A DNA stretch of 64,000 nucleotides from Ampelocalamus luodianensis (GCA_036346255.1 CM070627.1:33812143-33876142); one strand, 5' to 3'; shown: positions 10,140-21,445, counted from the stretch's first letter. Numbers and translations are program-made. The notes: generated by a model not told the origin, from the sequence alone.

Positions 10140-11188
10140 AAATCTGATATGCAGAAAGGAGATAAGTCATATTTTTTTCGCCTTTAACCTATATTTCATT
10201 TCTATAGAGGTTCTTTCTATACAATCCCTCCTATAGTGATTTATTAACCAATGGACCAAAAGATCCTTAAACAAAAAGTAAGATGTGAGAATCATATGGA
10301 TAACGCAAGGGCATAGTGGTCATTGTACACATGTTATATGTTATTGATTATGATATTTTTTTGATCCCTTTTAGATTAGGATACGACATGCATAGATGTT
10401 TAGAAAAAAAACATTAGAATACAAATATTCGTTTACCAATCCAGGTAATTGGAGCCTTGGATGCATGCCATGTACAGTTATCCCTTTTACATATGTCCAC
10501 TCCCCATCATCTCAAAAACAAAGCTAGCTAGCTTTTCGTAAAAATCAGAGGAAACATATTTTCAACAAGCTTGTTGTTTTCTCATGCATCGATCACTATT
10601 TTGTTCAGGGTATCATTTGATAACTTTGAAAGTGTCTCCATCCCTTTCAACATTGTACCAGGAGAAAATTAAAGGATAATCAGACACCTCAAATGGATCA
10701 TTTTGTGCAGTTCTAGACCATGTGCAAGCAAGCAAATGACCATTTTGGTCCCCAAAAGGCCAAAAGCTAGTACTCCTACTTTGTTTGATACTAATTTATT
10801 GAATGAACATTACCAAGCAAGCATGCATAATGTGTATCTTAGATTAGACTGATGATCGCTTTAAAGATTAGGCGGCATTAGGGACCTTCCCCATCCCTTG
10901 AGCAATTTCCGTGAATTAAAAGCAAGATTAAGAGTATGGAATGCTCAAACGAAAAGATTTACTTAAGGTTCCATTCAAGTGGGTGGTTGGGTGTTTGGGC
11001 TTTACCGAATAATAGTAGCCTTATACTATACTTTGACCAAAGAACACCTAGTGCCAAATTCTTACAAGAATGATCAACAGATAATACCGGTCCATGTAAT
11101 ACAAAATCTTCACAAGTTAGTAGACCTACTAGGACCGTGTGGATGTACATCCTTTGTCTAATTCGTTAGTATACTGGTACTCTTAACT
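10140..11188. other. MULE interior, AT-rich, no gene seen
   Basis: No open frame above about 60 codons has recognisable content, and I see no repeats or RNA-like features. Confidence 0.5.
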
Positions 11189-11634
11189 ATGAAGCAAGGT
11201 AAGATCTGCATATGCAGCTTGGGAGAAGCGAGGTTATACCTCAGTGCGAACCACAGCGAGGAGGATCGGCGCAGGAGCGAGCTAGCTCACACCGGCGCGG
11301 GAGGGGACCGGCGCTGGAGGGGACGGCGTGGGCCGGATGCTGCCGTGGGGAGGAGGACCGGCGCGGGCCGAATGCCGCCACGGGGAGGACGACCGGCGCG
11401 AGAGGGGACCACCGCGGGGACGACGCCGGCGCGGGAGAGGGGACGGCTCGGGGGAGAGGCCGGCGCGGGGACGCCGGCAGGGGACCGGCGCGGAGGACTA
11501 GCGGCGCGGGGGACAGCCGGCACGCCGCGCGCGGGAGGGGACGACGCGGGGGGCGGCGTCGCGAGGACAGGGGGCGACGTCGCTAGGGTTAGGGTTGTGT
11601 GAGTGAGAGAGATAAAAAAACGAACAACGGGAGT
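11189..11634. repeat. GC-rich low-complexity tract inside the MULE
   Basis: Degenerate repeats of GGCGCGGG, GGGGACGGCG and related words span about 11240-11570. Open frames exist on both strands because stop codons are rare in such DNA. Their glycine/arginine/alanine content shows no domain. Confidence 0.7.
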
Positions 11635-11906
11635 ATAAGTCGCCACTGTCACGCCAAAACTAATGGCGTGACAGTGCCGCCTTATCACGCCATATACTAT
11701 GGCGTGACGGATGCCACGCAAGCCCGCCACGCTGGCACGGCGCGCGGCCGGGGGCTTGCGTGGCATGTTTTGTCACGCCGCTCATGGTGGCGTGATAGTA
11801 CGCTTTGGCCACCCGTGGCGTAACCAAAGGGGTTAGATTTGGAAATAAAGTTCGCGAGAGATTAACTTTAAAATATTAATAAAAAAAGATTAAATAAAAA
11901 AAAATC
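11635..11906. repeat. Right TIR of the MULE
   Basis: Inverted partner of 5949-6226. It carries the same CACTGTCACGCCA hairpin and the matching CTCATGGTGGCGTG block, with scattered substitutions. Confidence 0.93.
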
Positions 11907-11915
11907 AAGAAACAA

Positions 11916-13286
11916 CGATAAACAGGGAAAAGGGAACCTTGCGAGTTCATTCCCATCAAAATAGGCAGAAAAGATCCACTACGCTGAAATGTCAGATTTA
12001 TTGACCGGCTGCAGATCGACAGAGTGCGACGACGTTTAACAGATACAACCAAAAGACGACGAAATAAACAAGTATAAACGGACAAGTGCAAGGGTTAAAA
12101 AATCGTTTAAATGGAGGCAGGATTGGGCGCAGCTCGGCCAGGCCACGTCGCCGTTTTTTTGTGGACCGTCCGATCGCGTTTCGTTCGCTTCTCCGCCGTT
12201 GGATCTGTCTCTGAGTTCGGCGCTCGCGTTCGCTTGCGTGCTCTTGTAGCGGCTTCTCGGCACGGCTCTTGTGCAGCTTATTTTATTTCGCGTTGTCGCG
12301 CGGATGCGCAGCCTTCGACGCTCGTTCTCTCTTCTCGCTCTGTTGCTTCTTTCTTTCGTGTCGTTTCTTACTGCGGGTTCCGTCCGTTCGATTCCCCGCT
12401 TTACTTGCAGCCCGTCCGATTGTGTTCCGCGTTGGGGTCGTCAGTTTGCCAGCGAAAAGCTCAGTCTCCTGTACGGCTCGGTTCCCATGCGGAATTTATT
12501 AATTCGAACTGTAGCGTTCGGCGACGCCGCCTCTCTTCCTTGCTCGCGCATTCTCGCCACGTTGGATCATTGCATTTCCTTGCAGGCTGTTCGATCAAAG
12601 CATGCATAAACAGTGACGGCTGCGATACCATTGGATCATTGCATTTACTTGCAGGCAAAAGTTTGGTATGCACTTACTATCCACGTACACAGGCCTCTTT
12701 GAACGTACAAAGCATAAACGGTTTAGTATGCGCAATAATTATTTTTAGAATAAGGAAATCAGGACAGTTTTTGTGTTAATTATATTAGAGAGTTTAATAT
12801 AGTTTGAATGCTGTCGTGCATAATAATGGACGTTATCTGCAGTATGTAGTATGGCACAGAAAAATAAAGAAGAACCGAAACATAGACAATATCAGTTATC
12901 AGTGGGAATCGTTGTCGGTACAAAATACTGCATACTAAGTAGTTTTGCGCAAAGAACATAGCGATCTGTTTGGAAAATATTACAACATGTCTAGCAATAT
13001 GATACAGCTGATTGACTGGGTACGTTGTTATCGAATAAGCACAAAATACGCTCGAACTCTGTTATAACAGGTTGCAAACAGGTTGTAGATCTTATTTATA
13101 GAGAACGAACAGATGTCGTCGAGAAGCATCGCATAAGCCATGTTCTGTGATATAAAAGAGGCAAAGTGAAATGTTACGATAGAATTCATGCATAACATGT
13201 TAGAAAAATCAGGTTTGGAAAAATAAGCACAGGTATATATAGAAAAATCTTTTTCGGCGCGTCATGCGACGCGCACAGGCCGCTAG
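11916..13286 (+). mobile_element. Helitron, 3' part; 5' end not found
   Basis: A perfect 7-bp stem GCGCGTC-ATGC-GACGCGC (13257-13274) is followed after 8 nt by CTAG (13283-13286) and a host T. This is the Helitron 3' signature. The sequence upstream is non-coding for any known domain. The frame 12111-12779 has no RepHel similarity, so this is a non-autonomous copy. Duplicated blocks TTGGATCATTGCATTT...CTTGCAGGC occur near 12560 and 12640. The left border may lie anywhere right of the MULE or left of it. Confidence 0.65.
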
Positions 13287-14024
13287 TAAATATAAATGCG
13301 CGCCTAAAAAAGCCCTGTTTTGCACTCAAGGGTCATTGAATAGGACCTTTTTTTCGTATTTTTCGTAAGCGATACTGTCCCAAAACGTCACAGTTTTGTC
13401 CTCATAATATTCTTCTGCAGGTGTTACAAATGTCAACCTGGTGCTACTGCTTGATCTCTATTACTAGCGACGAGTAAGTGTGAAATCTATTATATAAACA
13501 ATGTTAAAAGAAGCTTTTATGATTGTTTTAAGAGGATAGAAATTCCCCGCTAAGAAGCTTTCATGTTCGTTCTCACTCGTTAGAAATTTCCGTATTAATC
13601 ACACGAAAAATAGGGAAAAAAAAATTTACACCATTTATTTTGATGGGTCTAAAACACCATATTGTGCTGATCAATAAGATATGTCTTAGAGTTGTTGATT
13701 TTACTAGTCAAACAAATCCATGCTGATTCATGGAGGGATAGCGATGTACAACACATTGCATTGTTTTTTCTCTGAGGCAAAGTGAATTGACCTAGGAAAT
13801 TTAGGGATAACCAATCAGCCATGGAAAATTCCTAGCTGCTTCATGGGAGACATGCCGGGTGAAACCGTGAAACTAGCTAGACTGGAATGAAAAGGACTAG
13901 ATTCTGACATCCTCCCATGTTCTCAAGGTCATAAAAGATTTTGACTTTTCACAGTTTCAGATTAACTTGGCTGACAAGTTAAGGGCTTGGTTTTGTTCCA
14001 GAAGAACACGTCTCCATCGCATCC
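13287..14024. other. Unassigned AT-rich spacer
   Basis: No gene or repeat was recognised. Confidence 0.5.
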
Positions 14025-14143
14025 GGATTATTCATTTTATCCAGCATCCGAATCAGGACTATTCGATACGGTAAGACTCAAAGAGTGGAAATCAAATCTT
14101 GATTATCCATTTTATCCCGCATCTGTATCCAGACTATTCTATT
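14025..14143 (+). repeat. 75-bp direct duplication
   Basis: The block GATTATTCATTTTATCC...ACTATTC at 14026-14068 recurs at 14101-14143 with about 80 percent identity by eye. Confidence 0.75.
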
Positions 14144-14581
14144 TGTATTCGATCTGGTTACACCCCCAACTAGTCTTAGCAATAAAGCTCTACAAGAGTC
14201 CATGTAAAGTCCCCTCCAAAGTGGGAATTCTTGACTGAATGTCTGACGAGGCATGGACTGGCCTCCCTGCTGGTTAATTTTGTTTCTAATTTCTACTCGT
14301 TGTGCAATTAGACGGCTTGCTTGCCCCTTACCTCTTAAAAAAAAAACTATAGACCACACGATATGTACTTCTGACAAGAACAATCACACGATATACTTGA
14401 AAACGAAATGGCTACCTATCTGACATATACAAGTTAACCACCACAAGACCTCTGTATATGGCTCGTGACATTTTTGTTGATTGAAGTTAACATTGATTAA
14501 GATATCTTCAACTCGTATAAGATTCTTTTTTTCTAGGGTAATAGTATAAGATTCTTTGACTACTCAAAGTAGTAGCTTGCC

Positions 14582-14776
14582 TTTTTTTTTGAGAGGGTAC
14601 AAGGCAACCTCTGTTACATACGCTATGAATTTTGCGGAAGTACCAAGATCTCACGTAGTGTGGGCACGTGTTTTTCCATTAAACACGAACACGTGTGTAC
14701 CCCAACGCCGAACAGAGTTCGAACGCGGGCGAGCAGAGTGCTCGACGGCCACTCATGTCAACTGAGCAACGCGCGG
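14582..14776 (-). mobile_element. tRNA-derived SINE
   Basis: Read on minus: the head TTGCTCAGTTGACATGAGTG resembles an RNA polymerase III A box. GCGTTCGAACTC (about 14717-14728) resembles a B box. The body runs to a poly-A tail (T-run at 14582-14590). The body shares CACGTG...TTTA(A/G)TGGAAAA and CGTGAGAT-like words with 60594-60780, so two copies of one family are present. Confidence 0.7.
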
Positions 14777-14844
14777 TCCTCAAGTACGAGTTAGCCCTTG
14801 AGTTGAAGAGACGGCGACCAAATCCCAGTTTAACAGGTTATAGT

Positions 14845-15105
14845 TAGAGGTGTTCATAGGCGGCTCGGCCCGAGCCCAAGGCAGTCTGGACCGGACTTGG
14901 GACTACGTTTCCGTTCCGATGGCCCGAAAAAATCAATTCAAAAATATGAAAAACTATTTTTTAATTCTTAAAATGAATTAAATATAATTTTTAAATTCCA
15001 AAAATAATTAAAATAAATATTCTTAAATGAAAAACTCAACTTTCGGCTTAGGCCTACCCGTTTTAGACCGGCTTTTCAAGACTGCCCCGCTTTTACACAG
15101 GTCTA
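14845..15105. mobile_element. hAT-type MITE, 261 bp
   Basis: Termini TAGAGGTGTTC and ACACAGGTCTA are imperfect inverted repeats. Eight-bp flanks GTTATAGT (14837-14844) and GTTAGAGT (15106-15113) differ at one base, matching a hAT target duplication. The centre is AT-rich and non-coding. Confidence 0.75.
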
Positions 15106-15113
15106 GTTAGAGT

Positions 15114-15419
15114 AGACCTAATTGTCGACGTCATCGTTAATCCATGCATCCGACCAACATAAAAGATGTGGGCCATAAATACCAGACGTAAGCACGACAC
15201 ATTCGTCTGACCAAGTACGTACGAACCTGTCAAAAGAAAACTAAAATGTTAGTGTCACTTAGTCATGTGCGCAATAGTTTCTGTCGGTGGTTCGTCTTAA
15301 GATATGATGCGAGAATCATTCGCGTGTTCTTAAAAGAAATGTGCGCAATAATTTCTTCACTGTATTTGCCGAACGGATGAAGCTGTTCCATGAGCGAGCT
15401 GGCTTCGGGTGGCTAAGGT
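15114..15419. other. Unassigned spacer
   Basis: No gene or recognised repeat. Confidence 0.4.
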
Positions 15420-15485
15420 CTTGCACGTTGAGCGTGCTGGCTAGAGAGTAAAAATGGGATGGGTGACCGCAGGAAAGCACCGGGA
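15420..15485 (+). ncRNA. 5S-rRNA-like fragment (likely Cassandra TRIM or 5S-derived SINE)
   Basis: GTTGAGCGTGCTGGCTAGAG followed by GGGATGGGTGACC matches the internal promoter half (A box to C box) of plant 5S rRNA in the right order and spacing. The first half of the 5S gene is not recognisable and the end diverges, so it is not a working 5S gene. Cassandra terminal-repeat elements of plants carry such 5S segments in their LTRs. An A-run at 15601-15612 also allows a SINE reading. Confidence 0.6.
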
Positions 15486-15923
15486 GAGAATACCGTGGGC
15501 TGAGTCTTGTAGATGATGTTGCGGTATGTCTTGTAGATAATTAGATGATAGTGTGGCTGGTTTCATTAATTGAAATCGGAGGAGATAAGCACCCCTTCGA
15601 TAAAAAAAAAAATTGCAGAGGTAAAAAAAAAACTTGGCCTTTAGTTTTTTTTTAATCAGAGTCCTGTGTGACAAATGTATTGCACTGTAGCTCTGTAAAT
15701 TTTGAGGCCCTGTTTGAAACATACGAATCGGAAAACGCAGGAATAGAAAAATCGCAGCAAGTGAGATGCCATGTTTAGTGCAATCCCACTGGAAACGAAA
15801 CTACAAAAATCCAAATGGTTGTTTAGAAGCTTCACGGGAAAATATAGGAATTTTGAGAGAAAAATTGTCTTGCCCAATAAATGAAGGAAAATTTCCATGA
15901 GGCTAGGGCCTCTTTGGGTTGTA

Positions 15924-16005
15924 CTTCCTCCATATGTAAATACATGATGTCCTGTCCTGTAGCTCAAGACATCCTGTAGCGTCAACAAATAAAAAACAGA
16001 GGGAG
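15924..16005. mobile_element. Stowaway MITE, 82 bp, nested
   Basis: CTTCCTCCATATGT and ACAGAGGGAG form the CTCCCTCCGT-type Stowaway termini. TA dinucleotides flank it (15922-15923 and 16006-16007). Confidence 0.8.
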
Positions 16006-16083
16006 TAGGACTTTTGAAGGATATATAGCCCTTTGGAATAAATTATTAGGATTCCTAAGAAATTCCTTAGAATGGCTCGTCTA

Positions 16084-16178
16084 TAGGAATTTTGAAGGAA
16101 TCCTGACAAGGTTAAACCTCTTGAAAAAGTTAGGAATTTTGAAGGAATCCTAACAAGGTTAAACCTCAAGAAAAAGTT
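16084..16178 (+). repeat. 47-bp tandem duplication
   Basis: TAGGAATTTTGAAGGAATCC starts at 16084 and again at 16131. Copies are nearly identical. Confidence 0.9.
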
Positions 16179-16363
16179 CTTCTGTGTCTTGCATGTGCCC
16201 TCTCTCTTTCCTCAAATTCCTGCAAATTTTCCATGAAGCATCCAAACATCGCTTTTAAACCATTCCTCTGTTTTGTGTTCATGTAGGAACAAAATCATTC
16301 ATATACAATTCTTGTGTGTTTCTCTGTACCTACGTTTTTAATTTCCTGCGTCCCAAAGAAGCC

Positions 16364-17012
16364 TTAGACCTCATGTTTGTTTCCCTCCAAAATATCTCTA
16401 GAAGCATAAATTCTAGTCCTAAGGAGGAGGCATTCCCTTGTTCCAAACGCATGCATAGGAAAATTTGGTCAAATCCTCCAAAATTTTCTTCACTTTTGAA
16501 CTGTTCCAAACAAGCTCCAAGCGGTAATTAATGCAGAGTATTTCGCTCCGGAAGAAGCACCTATCAACCAAAAACCTTTTGTCCACGAAGGACGAAGCAA
16601 ACCCTGCATCCAATCCAAGGACGCTGATGATTGATTGAAACTGAAACTGAAACGCAAGTCCTTCACCGACACATAAGTATAAACCCATCCCCAGATACAA
16701 CACTTCCTTAGCCATCAATACGTACACACGTGTTTGATTGACCTGGAGATGACCCCCTCAAATACTTCTCAACTTTCAACTGTTCCTCGTGCTTATTTTG
16801 CTCCCTCCGTCTCAGCAACTCCCATTTCCCTCCTTAAACTCTCTCAAAATCCCGTAAACACAGCGCGCCCGGCCGCGCCGTGTACGTACGTGCGTACTCC
16901 TCCGCCCGACGAGAACGTGCCGGGCAGCATGGCCGCGCCTGCCAAAGCTCAGCGCTAGCGGCCTCCTTGGATGAGACTTGAGAGAGGACGACGCCCGCGC
17001 GGTTCGGTGCGC
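16364..17012 (+). promoter_or_regulatory. Promoter and 5' UTR region of the bHLH gene
   Basis: Non-coding DNA upstream of the first exon. A TATA-like AGTATAAACC lies near 16676, a G-box-like ACACGTG near 16727, and a C/T-rich tract at 16800-16860. The transcription start cannot be fixed from sequence. An in-frame upstream ATG at 16971 would add 14 arginine-rich residues. Confidence 0.5.
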
Positions 17013-19983
17013 ATGGACGCCATCTTCGACCTCGCGGCGGTGCCCCGGGCGCGCGTCCTGGAGCGCGTGGCGGCGCGCGTCCCCGGCTGCCTCTACGTCT
17101 GCCTCTGGGCGCCCGTGATCGCCGGGCTCCCATCCAAGTACGTACGTTTTTTTCCCCTTGTCTTGCTTTGCGGATCTTACGGCGTGCATTGGGCTGGGCA
17201 GCCATTTGTTCTGCTTGGACGCGTGGATCGGCAACGGTGGCGGCGGCGATCGCGCCCGGGCGATGTTCGAGATGTACCGAGGAGCGCTCTGCGCCGTCGT
17301 AAGCGGGTATGGAATGGATGCATGTTTCATGCATTGCAATTTCACTTCAGTTCTCAGATTCGTCAGCTCCATCAATCCTGACGCTGATGAGTATGTAGTT
17401 GTGTGCCGGGGTGGGCGTACAAGGAGGGCCGCGCGTACATGGAGCTGCCGGAGCACGACCTGACGGCGTCGGCGTCGCTGCAGGTGCAGCAGGAATTCTA
17501 CCATGTCAGTATATATACACATGTCATCTCGCAGACGCTCGATTCGATATCTGTTTCGTACTAAGCTTTGCCTCATTGTTCTTGCTGTCCCAGGAAGCCG
17601 GCACAAAGGTACGTTCTTTTGAACAATACCGTACTGTTCATTGCTGTGTGATGCGTTGCATCTATGGAATTGGACATATGCATGGACAAGCGAACTGATG
17701 ATGAATTTGACCTGATCGCGCGCGGCATGCAGACGGCCGTGTTCATGGGATGCGAGAGTGGGGAGATCGAGGTTGGTCTGTCGACTACGTCGGCGGGGAC
17801 GGAGGTGGCAGATCACGTGCAGCAGTCGCTCCTGGAGGAGCTCCTCCAGCTGCCGCCGACGCGGCCGTCGTCCTCGTCGTCCTCCCTGCCATCCCTCTCC
17901 GTCGGGAGCCCGGTGTACACCCCGCTCATTCGTTCAATGGCGACGTCAGTCGCCGCGGCCGCCGCGGAGCCGTCGACGCGAGAACCGCAGCCTGCACCGG
18001 TGCTGGCGTCGCCGCTCCACGGCTTGCTCCCGCAGGCCTACGGCCCGCACGAGTTCCCGAGCGCCGATGCCGACGCCGCCGCAGTGGCGCGGGCAATGCT
18101 CGCGGTCATCTCCTCCCCCGATCCGTCGACCACCTCCGCGCCACCGCCTCCTCCGTGGCTGGCCCGCCACCGCGCGCAGCGCACATCCCCGCGTCGGGCG
18201 ACGGCGTTCAAGGCGTACAACGCCGCGCTCTCGCCAAGGGCGCGGCCGCGGTCGGGCGCGCCCGGGCAGAGGATGATCAAGACGGGCATCTCTCTCCTGG
18301 TGAACGTGCATATGGTAATGCGCAACCGGGAGCTCGCCTCGGCGCACCACGAGGAGGGCAACGCGCCGCCGCCGCCGCCGCCACCCACCAGCAGCCAGCT
18401 GCAGCACATGATCTCGGAGCGGCGCCGGCGCGAGCGGCTCAACGACAGCTTCCAGGCTCTCCGGGCACTGCTCCCTCCCGGATCAAAGGTACAACGAATT
18501 AATCAAATCAAGCATTAATCATCTCTCAACGCAAGCCTCTTTGCAACATCGCAAAGTTGTCGATTGTTAATTTGCTGTATCTACGTGTGCAATTGTGATC
18601 ATTCTCGTAGAAAGACAAAGCCAATGTTCTTGCCGACACGACGGAGTACATGAACAAGCTGATAGCCCAAGCTTCCGACCTCCAAGAGAAGAACCGGCAG
18701 CTCGAAGCACAGCTTCGCCTGCAGCGCAGCGAGAGCCAGACTGCAAGCCACGACTCGTCGGAGAGGATACATGTGGATGTGACCACCGTCGCATCGACGT
18801 CGACATCGACACCTGATCAGCCTCGAGAGGTGAGCATAAGGGTGACGGTGCGGGCGGAGTGCGACATGTCGGAGCTAGTGATGGCTTTGCTCGCGCGGCT
18901 GAAGGAGATGGGGCGTTTCGCCGTGTTGTCCGTGGACGCGAGGCAACGGAGCAGTGCCCTCGCACAGGGCATCCTAACGTTGCGAGTCTTGGTACGGACT
19001 CTACTATCCTTTCCGCTTTTCCTTAACGGTGTAAACACTAAGACGAACTGGTTGGAACATAAAACCCAAATAAACCCAAATAAACCCAAATAAACCATAG
19101 TAGCACATCACATTCATACGCGATTGTCACGTCAACATACAGTTGTATATGTTTGCAGGTCAATATTCTATTTAATTGACTTGCACGAGGTCTACTATTG
19201 ATACCGTTCTCAAGAGGAAAAACGGGAAGATTGATGTGCTTGACCTGGCTTGGAACATCCTATATAAAATCTTTGAAATGTCTCGAGAAAAGACTAGCTC
19301 AGATTTGTAAAGGACCTGGAGTAGATAGCTAGTACTTGCCTTAATCAAAATCGTAGACCACATAGGTGTAATTAGTACTTAATTAACCGACCTGTTTGAA
19401 TTAGCCCTAGAAAACATGACTCACTTGACCAATTAACTTGAATTACACACGTTCCAACTTGAAGCTTCGATGGCTATGAATCTATATGACGAGACAATAA
19501 ATATGACTATGTTGCCATACTAGTTAAGGTAGTTCTCTGCATGTATGTTCTTCACAACTTGGAAATCTTTAATCACCATTTTAAAACTACAAGTGACGGT
19601 CTCCTGAAGTCACTTAATTTTTCGATTTTGCTAATTCTGACCCTTCTCTTGTTCTTAGCGATCTAAGATGTTTGCTTGATGAAATATTTTCAAGATTACT
19701 TCTACTACCCTTTCTCTGTCTATTCTTTTTTACACTGACAACGACTAGTATATATGTAGTGATCGAGGAAAAGTTTCGACTAATTAGCGTTACTGAAAAG
19801 TAAATACTAGATGCATACATGGTCAGAGTACTTACTTATGAAGCTATTCAACAAGAGAGTACTTGTCAAATACTGCTGTAGGCTGGCGACGTCCTGGACG
19901 AGACATCGCTGAAGGAAGCTGTGACGAAGGTTGTCGAGGACGCAGCGATGACCCGACCGGCACCACCGCCGGGGTCGCCGTAG
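17013..19983 (+). CDS. bHLH041-like: bHLH transcription factor, bHLH041-like, seven exons, intact
   Basis: Exons: 17013-17137, 17202-17306, 17399-17504, 17594-17608 (15 nt), 17733-18488, 18611-18991, 19882-19983 (stop TAG). All have GT/AG borders and matching phases, giving 529 residues. Residues 1-140 resemble the bHLH-MYC N-terminal region (LERVAARVPGCLYVCLWAP, HLFCLDAWIG, VPGWAYKEGRAYMELPEHDL). Residues ~150-330 are low complexity. The basic helix-loop-helix is at ~341-390 (HMISERRRRERLNDSFQALR); its H, E and R spacing predicts E-box/G-box binding. A short zipper-like stretch follows. Residues ~420-520 form an ACT-like dimerisation domain. It is a nuclear DNA-binding regulator by family. 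The start at 17013 was chosen because homologues begin near MDAIFDL. Orthology to Arabidopsis bHLH041 is from family resemblance; target genes are unknown. Confidence 0.9.
18992..19881 (+). other. Last intron of the bHLH gene, 890 bp
   Basis: It is the longest intron of the gene. AT-rich, with a short triplication of AAATAAACCC at 19068-19095. No transposon ends were recognised. Confidence 0.8.
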
Positions 19984-20617
19984 GTCGGGCCCGTGGCGCC
20001 GGAGCTTTTTGCTAGCTAGCACATCAATTTTGACCGAATCAGGAAGGGTGAGATGAACTGAAGGCAAGAAAGGACTGCTTGATGGCAATGGTTTTGTCTG
20101 TTTTTCTTGAGTCTTTTTCTCTGTATTGTGCTTCTTCAGGTAAGATTGATTAGGACATGGCTTCGATAGTGGTGATCGGTGAGATCAGGATTCGCGAAAG
20201 AGATACGTGCATAGCCCAGCCGGATTGGATAGGAATTTAGTATGGTACGTGATGACAAATATTGTAGCGTAGCTTACCGGTTGTTGCTTGCAGATGTCAT
20301 ACATTTTTTTACATGAAATGGATTGTTCATGTGCTTTTTTTGCTGACACCAAGTTAATTAATCTATCTGTATCTACAAATAGCCGGTGAGATTAAAGGTA
20401 TCTCCTCTGCTTCAGAGGACTAGAAAACCCCACAATAATTCTTAAATAAAAAAACAAAATTCCTAGAAAATGTCTAGAAAAAAGAAAATATCTTATGTGT
20501 CCATCGGACGACCCATCTTTTTGTGTCCCCTTCGGACGGCCCAACAAGCACAACATGGCCATGTATTAGGCACAACAAAAATAAATTGTTGCTGCAACAA
20601 AAATTTAACTGCTGCAA
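19984..20617 (+). other. 3' flank of the bHLH gene
   Basis: Presumed 3' UTR and downstream spacer. No canonical AATAAA could be tied to a 3' end with confidence. Confidence 0.4.
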
Positions 20618-20865
20618 CAATTGGTACAACGATTGAGCAAATGGGCTACAACAAAATTAGAGAAGCTTGCAACAAAAAAAAAATCTACATTTCAACAGTA
20701 CCGTGCAACAAACACAAAACACTTGCCCTAATATTTGAGCAGAAGCGCTGCAACAAATTTGTACAACGAGAGCAAATGGGCTACAACAATAGGAAGCTTG
20801 GCAAAAAAATCTACATTTCAACAGGCGTGGCAACAAACACAAAACACTTGCCCTAACATTTGAGG
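20618..20865 (+). repeat. 135-bp tandem repeat rich in GCAACAA
   Basis: GAGCAAATGGGCTACAACAA begins at 20635 and at 20770. Both copies continue through ATCTACATTTCAACAG and AACACAAAACACTTGCCCTA. Confidence 0.85.
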
Positions 20866-21445
20866 AGGCTGCAACAAAGAGCGACGGCCGCGGCAGGAGC
20901 GCGGGCTACGGCGTGGGAGGGCGCGCAAGGAGGCCGGGCGCGGGAGGCGGCGAGGCTCGGGAGGTCGGGCGCGGGCGAGTGCTGCTGAGGCGTGGTGGAG
21001 GCAGGGCGGCAGAGGAGGCCGGGGAGTAGGGAGTCCGGGCGTGCGCGGTGGTGGGGGTGGCTGGGCGTGGGAAGGCCAGGGCACGGGGCGGCGGGTGCAA
21101 CGGGGGCACAGGTGCACGGTGGAGGCGGGGTGGCGAAGGAGGCCGGATGCGGAGCCGAAGCGGCAAGCGGCGGAGTTGAGGCCAGGTGCAGAGGTGAGGT
21201 GGGAGTATGAAGGAGAGAGGATAAGTAAAGTGAACAAACGAGTCACAAGTAATGTGCTGGTGAAGAGAAATAGGTTGTCCAAGCGCACGGCTCACATCAC
21301 ACACCTGACCTATAGCAATATCCTAAAAATATATAAGGTACCGTAAACATTCTGCTTGGTATATGTATAAGGTACCGTAACCAAGTACTGACCATACAGT
21401 AGGAACTGGCCTTGATTACCTTTCAAGATTTATACACAATAGGTA
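20866..21445. other. GC-rich low-complexity tract and AT-rich spacer
   Basis: 20880-21210 is a GGCGCGGG/GGAGGC-type low-complexity tract like that at 11240-11570. Frames on both strands are compositional. 21211-21445 holds nothing recognised. Confidence 0.5.

Larger units (their letters stand above)
5949..11906 (-). mobile_element. Complete Mutator-like element (MULE), 5.96 kb
   Basis: A perfect 9-bp target duplication, AAGAAACAA, flanks the element at 5940-5948 and 11907-11915. Nine base pairs is the Mutator hallmark. The termini are long inverted repeats starting GATTTTTTTATTTAAT (left) with the same sequence inverted on the right. Inside, on the minus strand, are a MuDR-type transposase N-terminus (9616-8200) and a GRF-type zinc-finger frame with repeated exons (8396-7202). 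The catalytic MULE domain is absent, so it is probably non-autonomous and moved in trans. The intact duplication and well-matched TIRs suggest a fairly recent insertion. Confidence 0.93.
15706..16363. mobile_element. MITE-like element with GGCCCTGTTTG termini
   Basis: The left end GGCCCTGTTTGAAAC and the right end (inverted GGCTTCTTTGGGACGCAGG) are imperfect inverted repeats. Matching TTCCTGCGT/ACGCAGGAA blocks lie just inside. Flanking trinucleotides are TGA and TTA, so the target duplication is unclear. It is non-coding. It contains a Stowaway and a 47-bp tandem duplication. Confidence 0.6.

Noticed and set aside
11189..11766. Long overlapping frames on both strands (137-159 codons)
   Set aside because: They lie in GC-rich degenerate repeats where stops are rare. 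Residues are almost only G, R, A and T, with no domain.
12111..12779. 222-codon plus-strand frame
   Set aside because: No recognisable domain, composition like surrounding Helitron filler, and several competing frames.
15420..15485. Functional 5S rRNA gene
   Set aside because: The 5' half is absent and the 3' end diverges; only the promoter half is recognisable.
17750..18502. Alternative long frames over bHLH exon 5
   Set aside because: They are frame shadows of the GC-rich exon. The accepted frame carries the bHLH domain and consistent splice phases.
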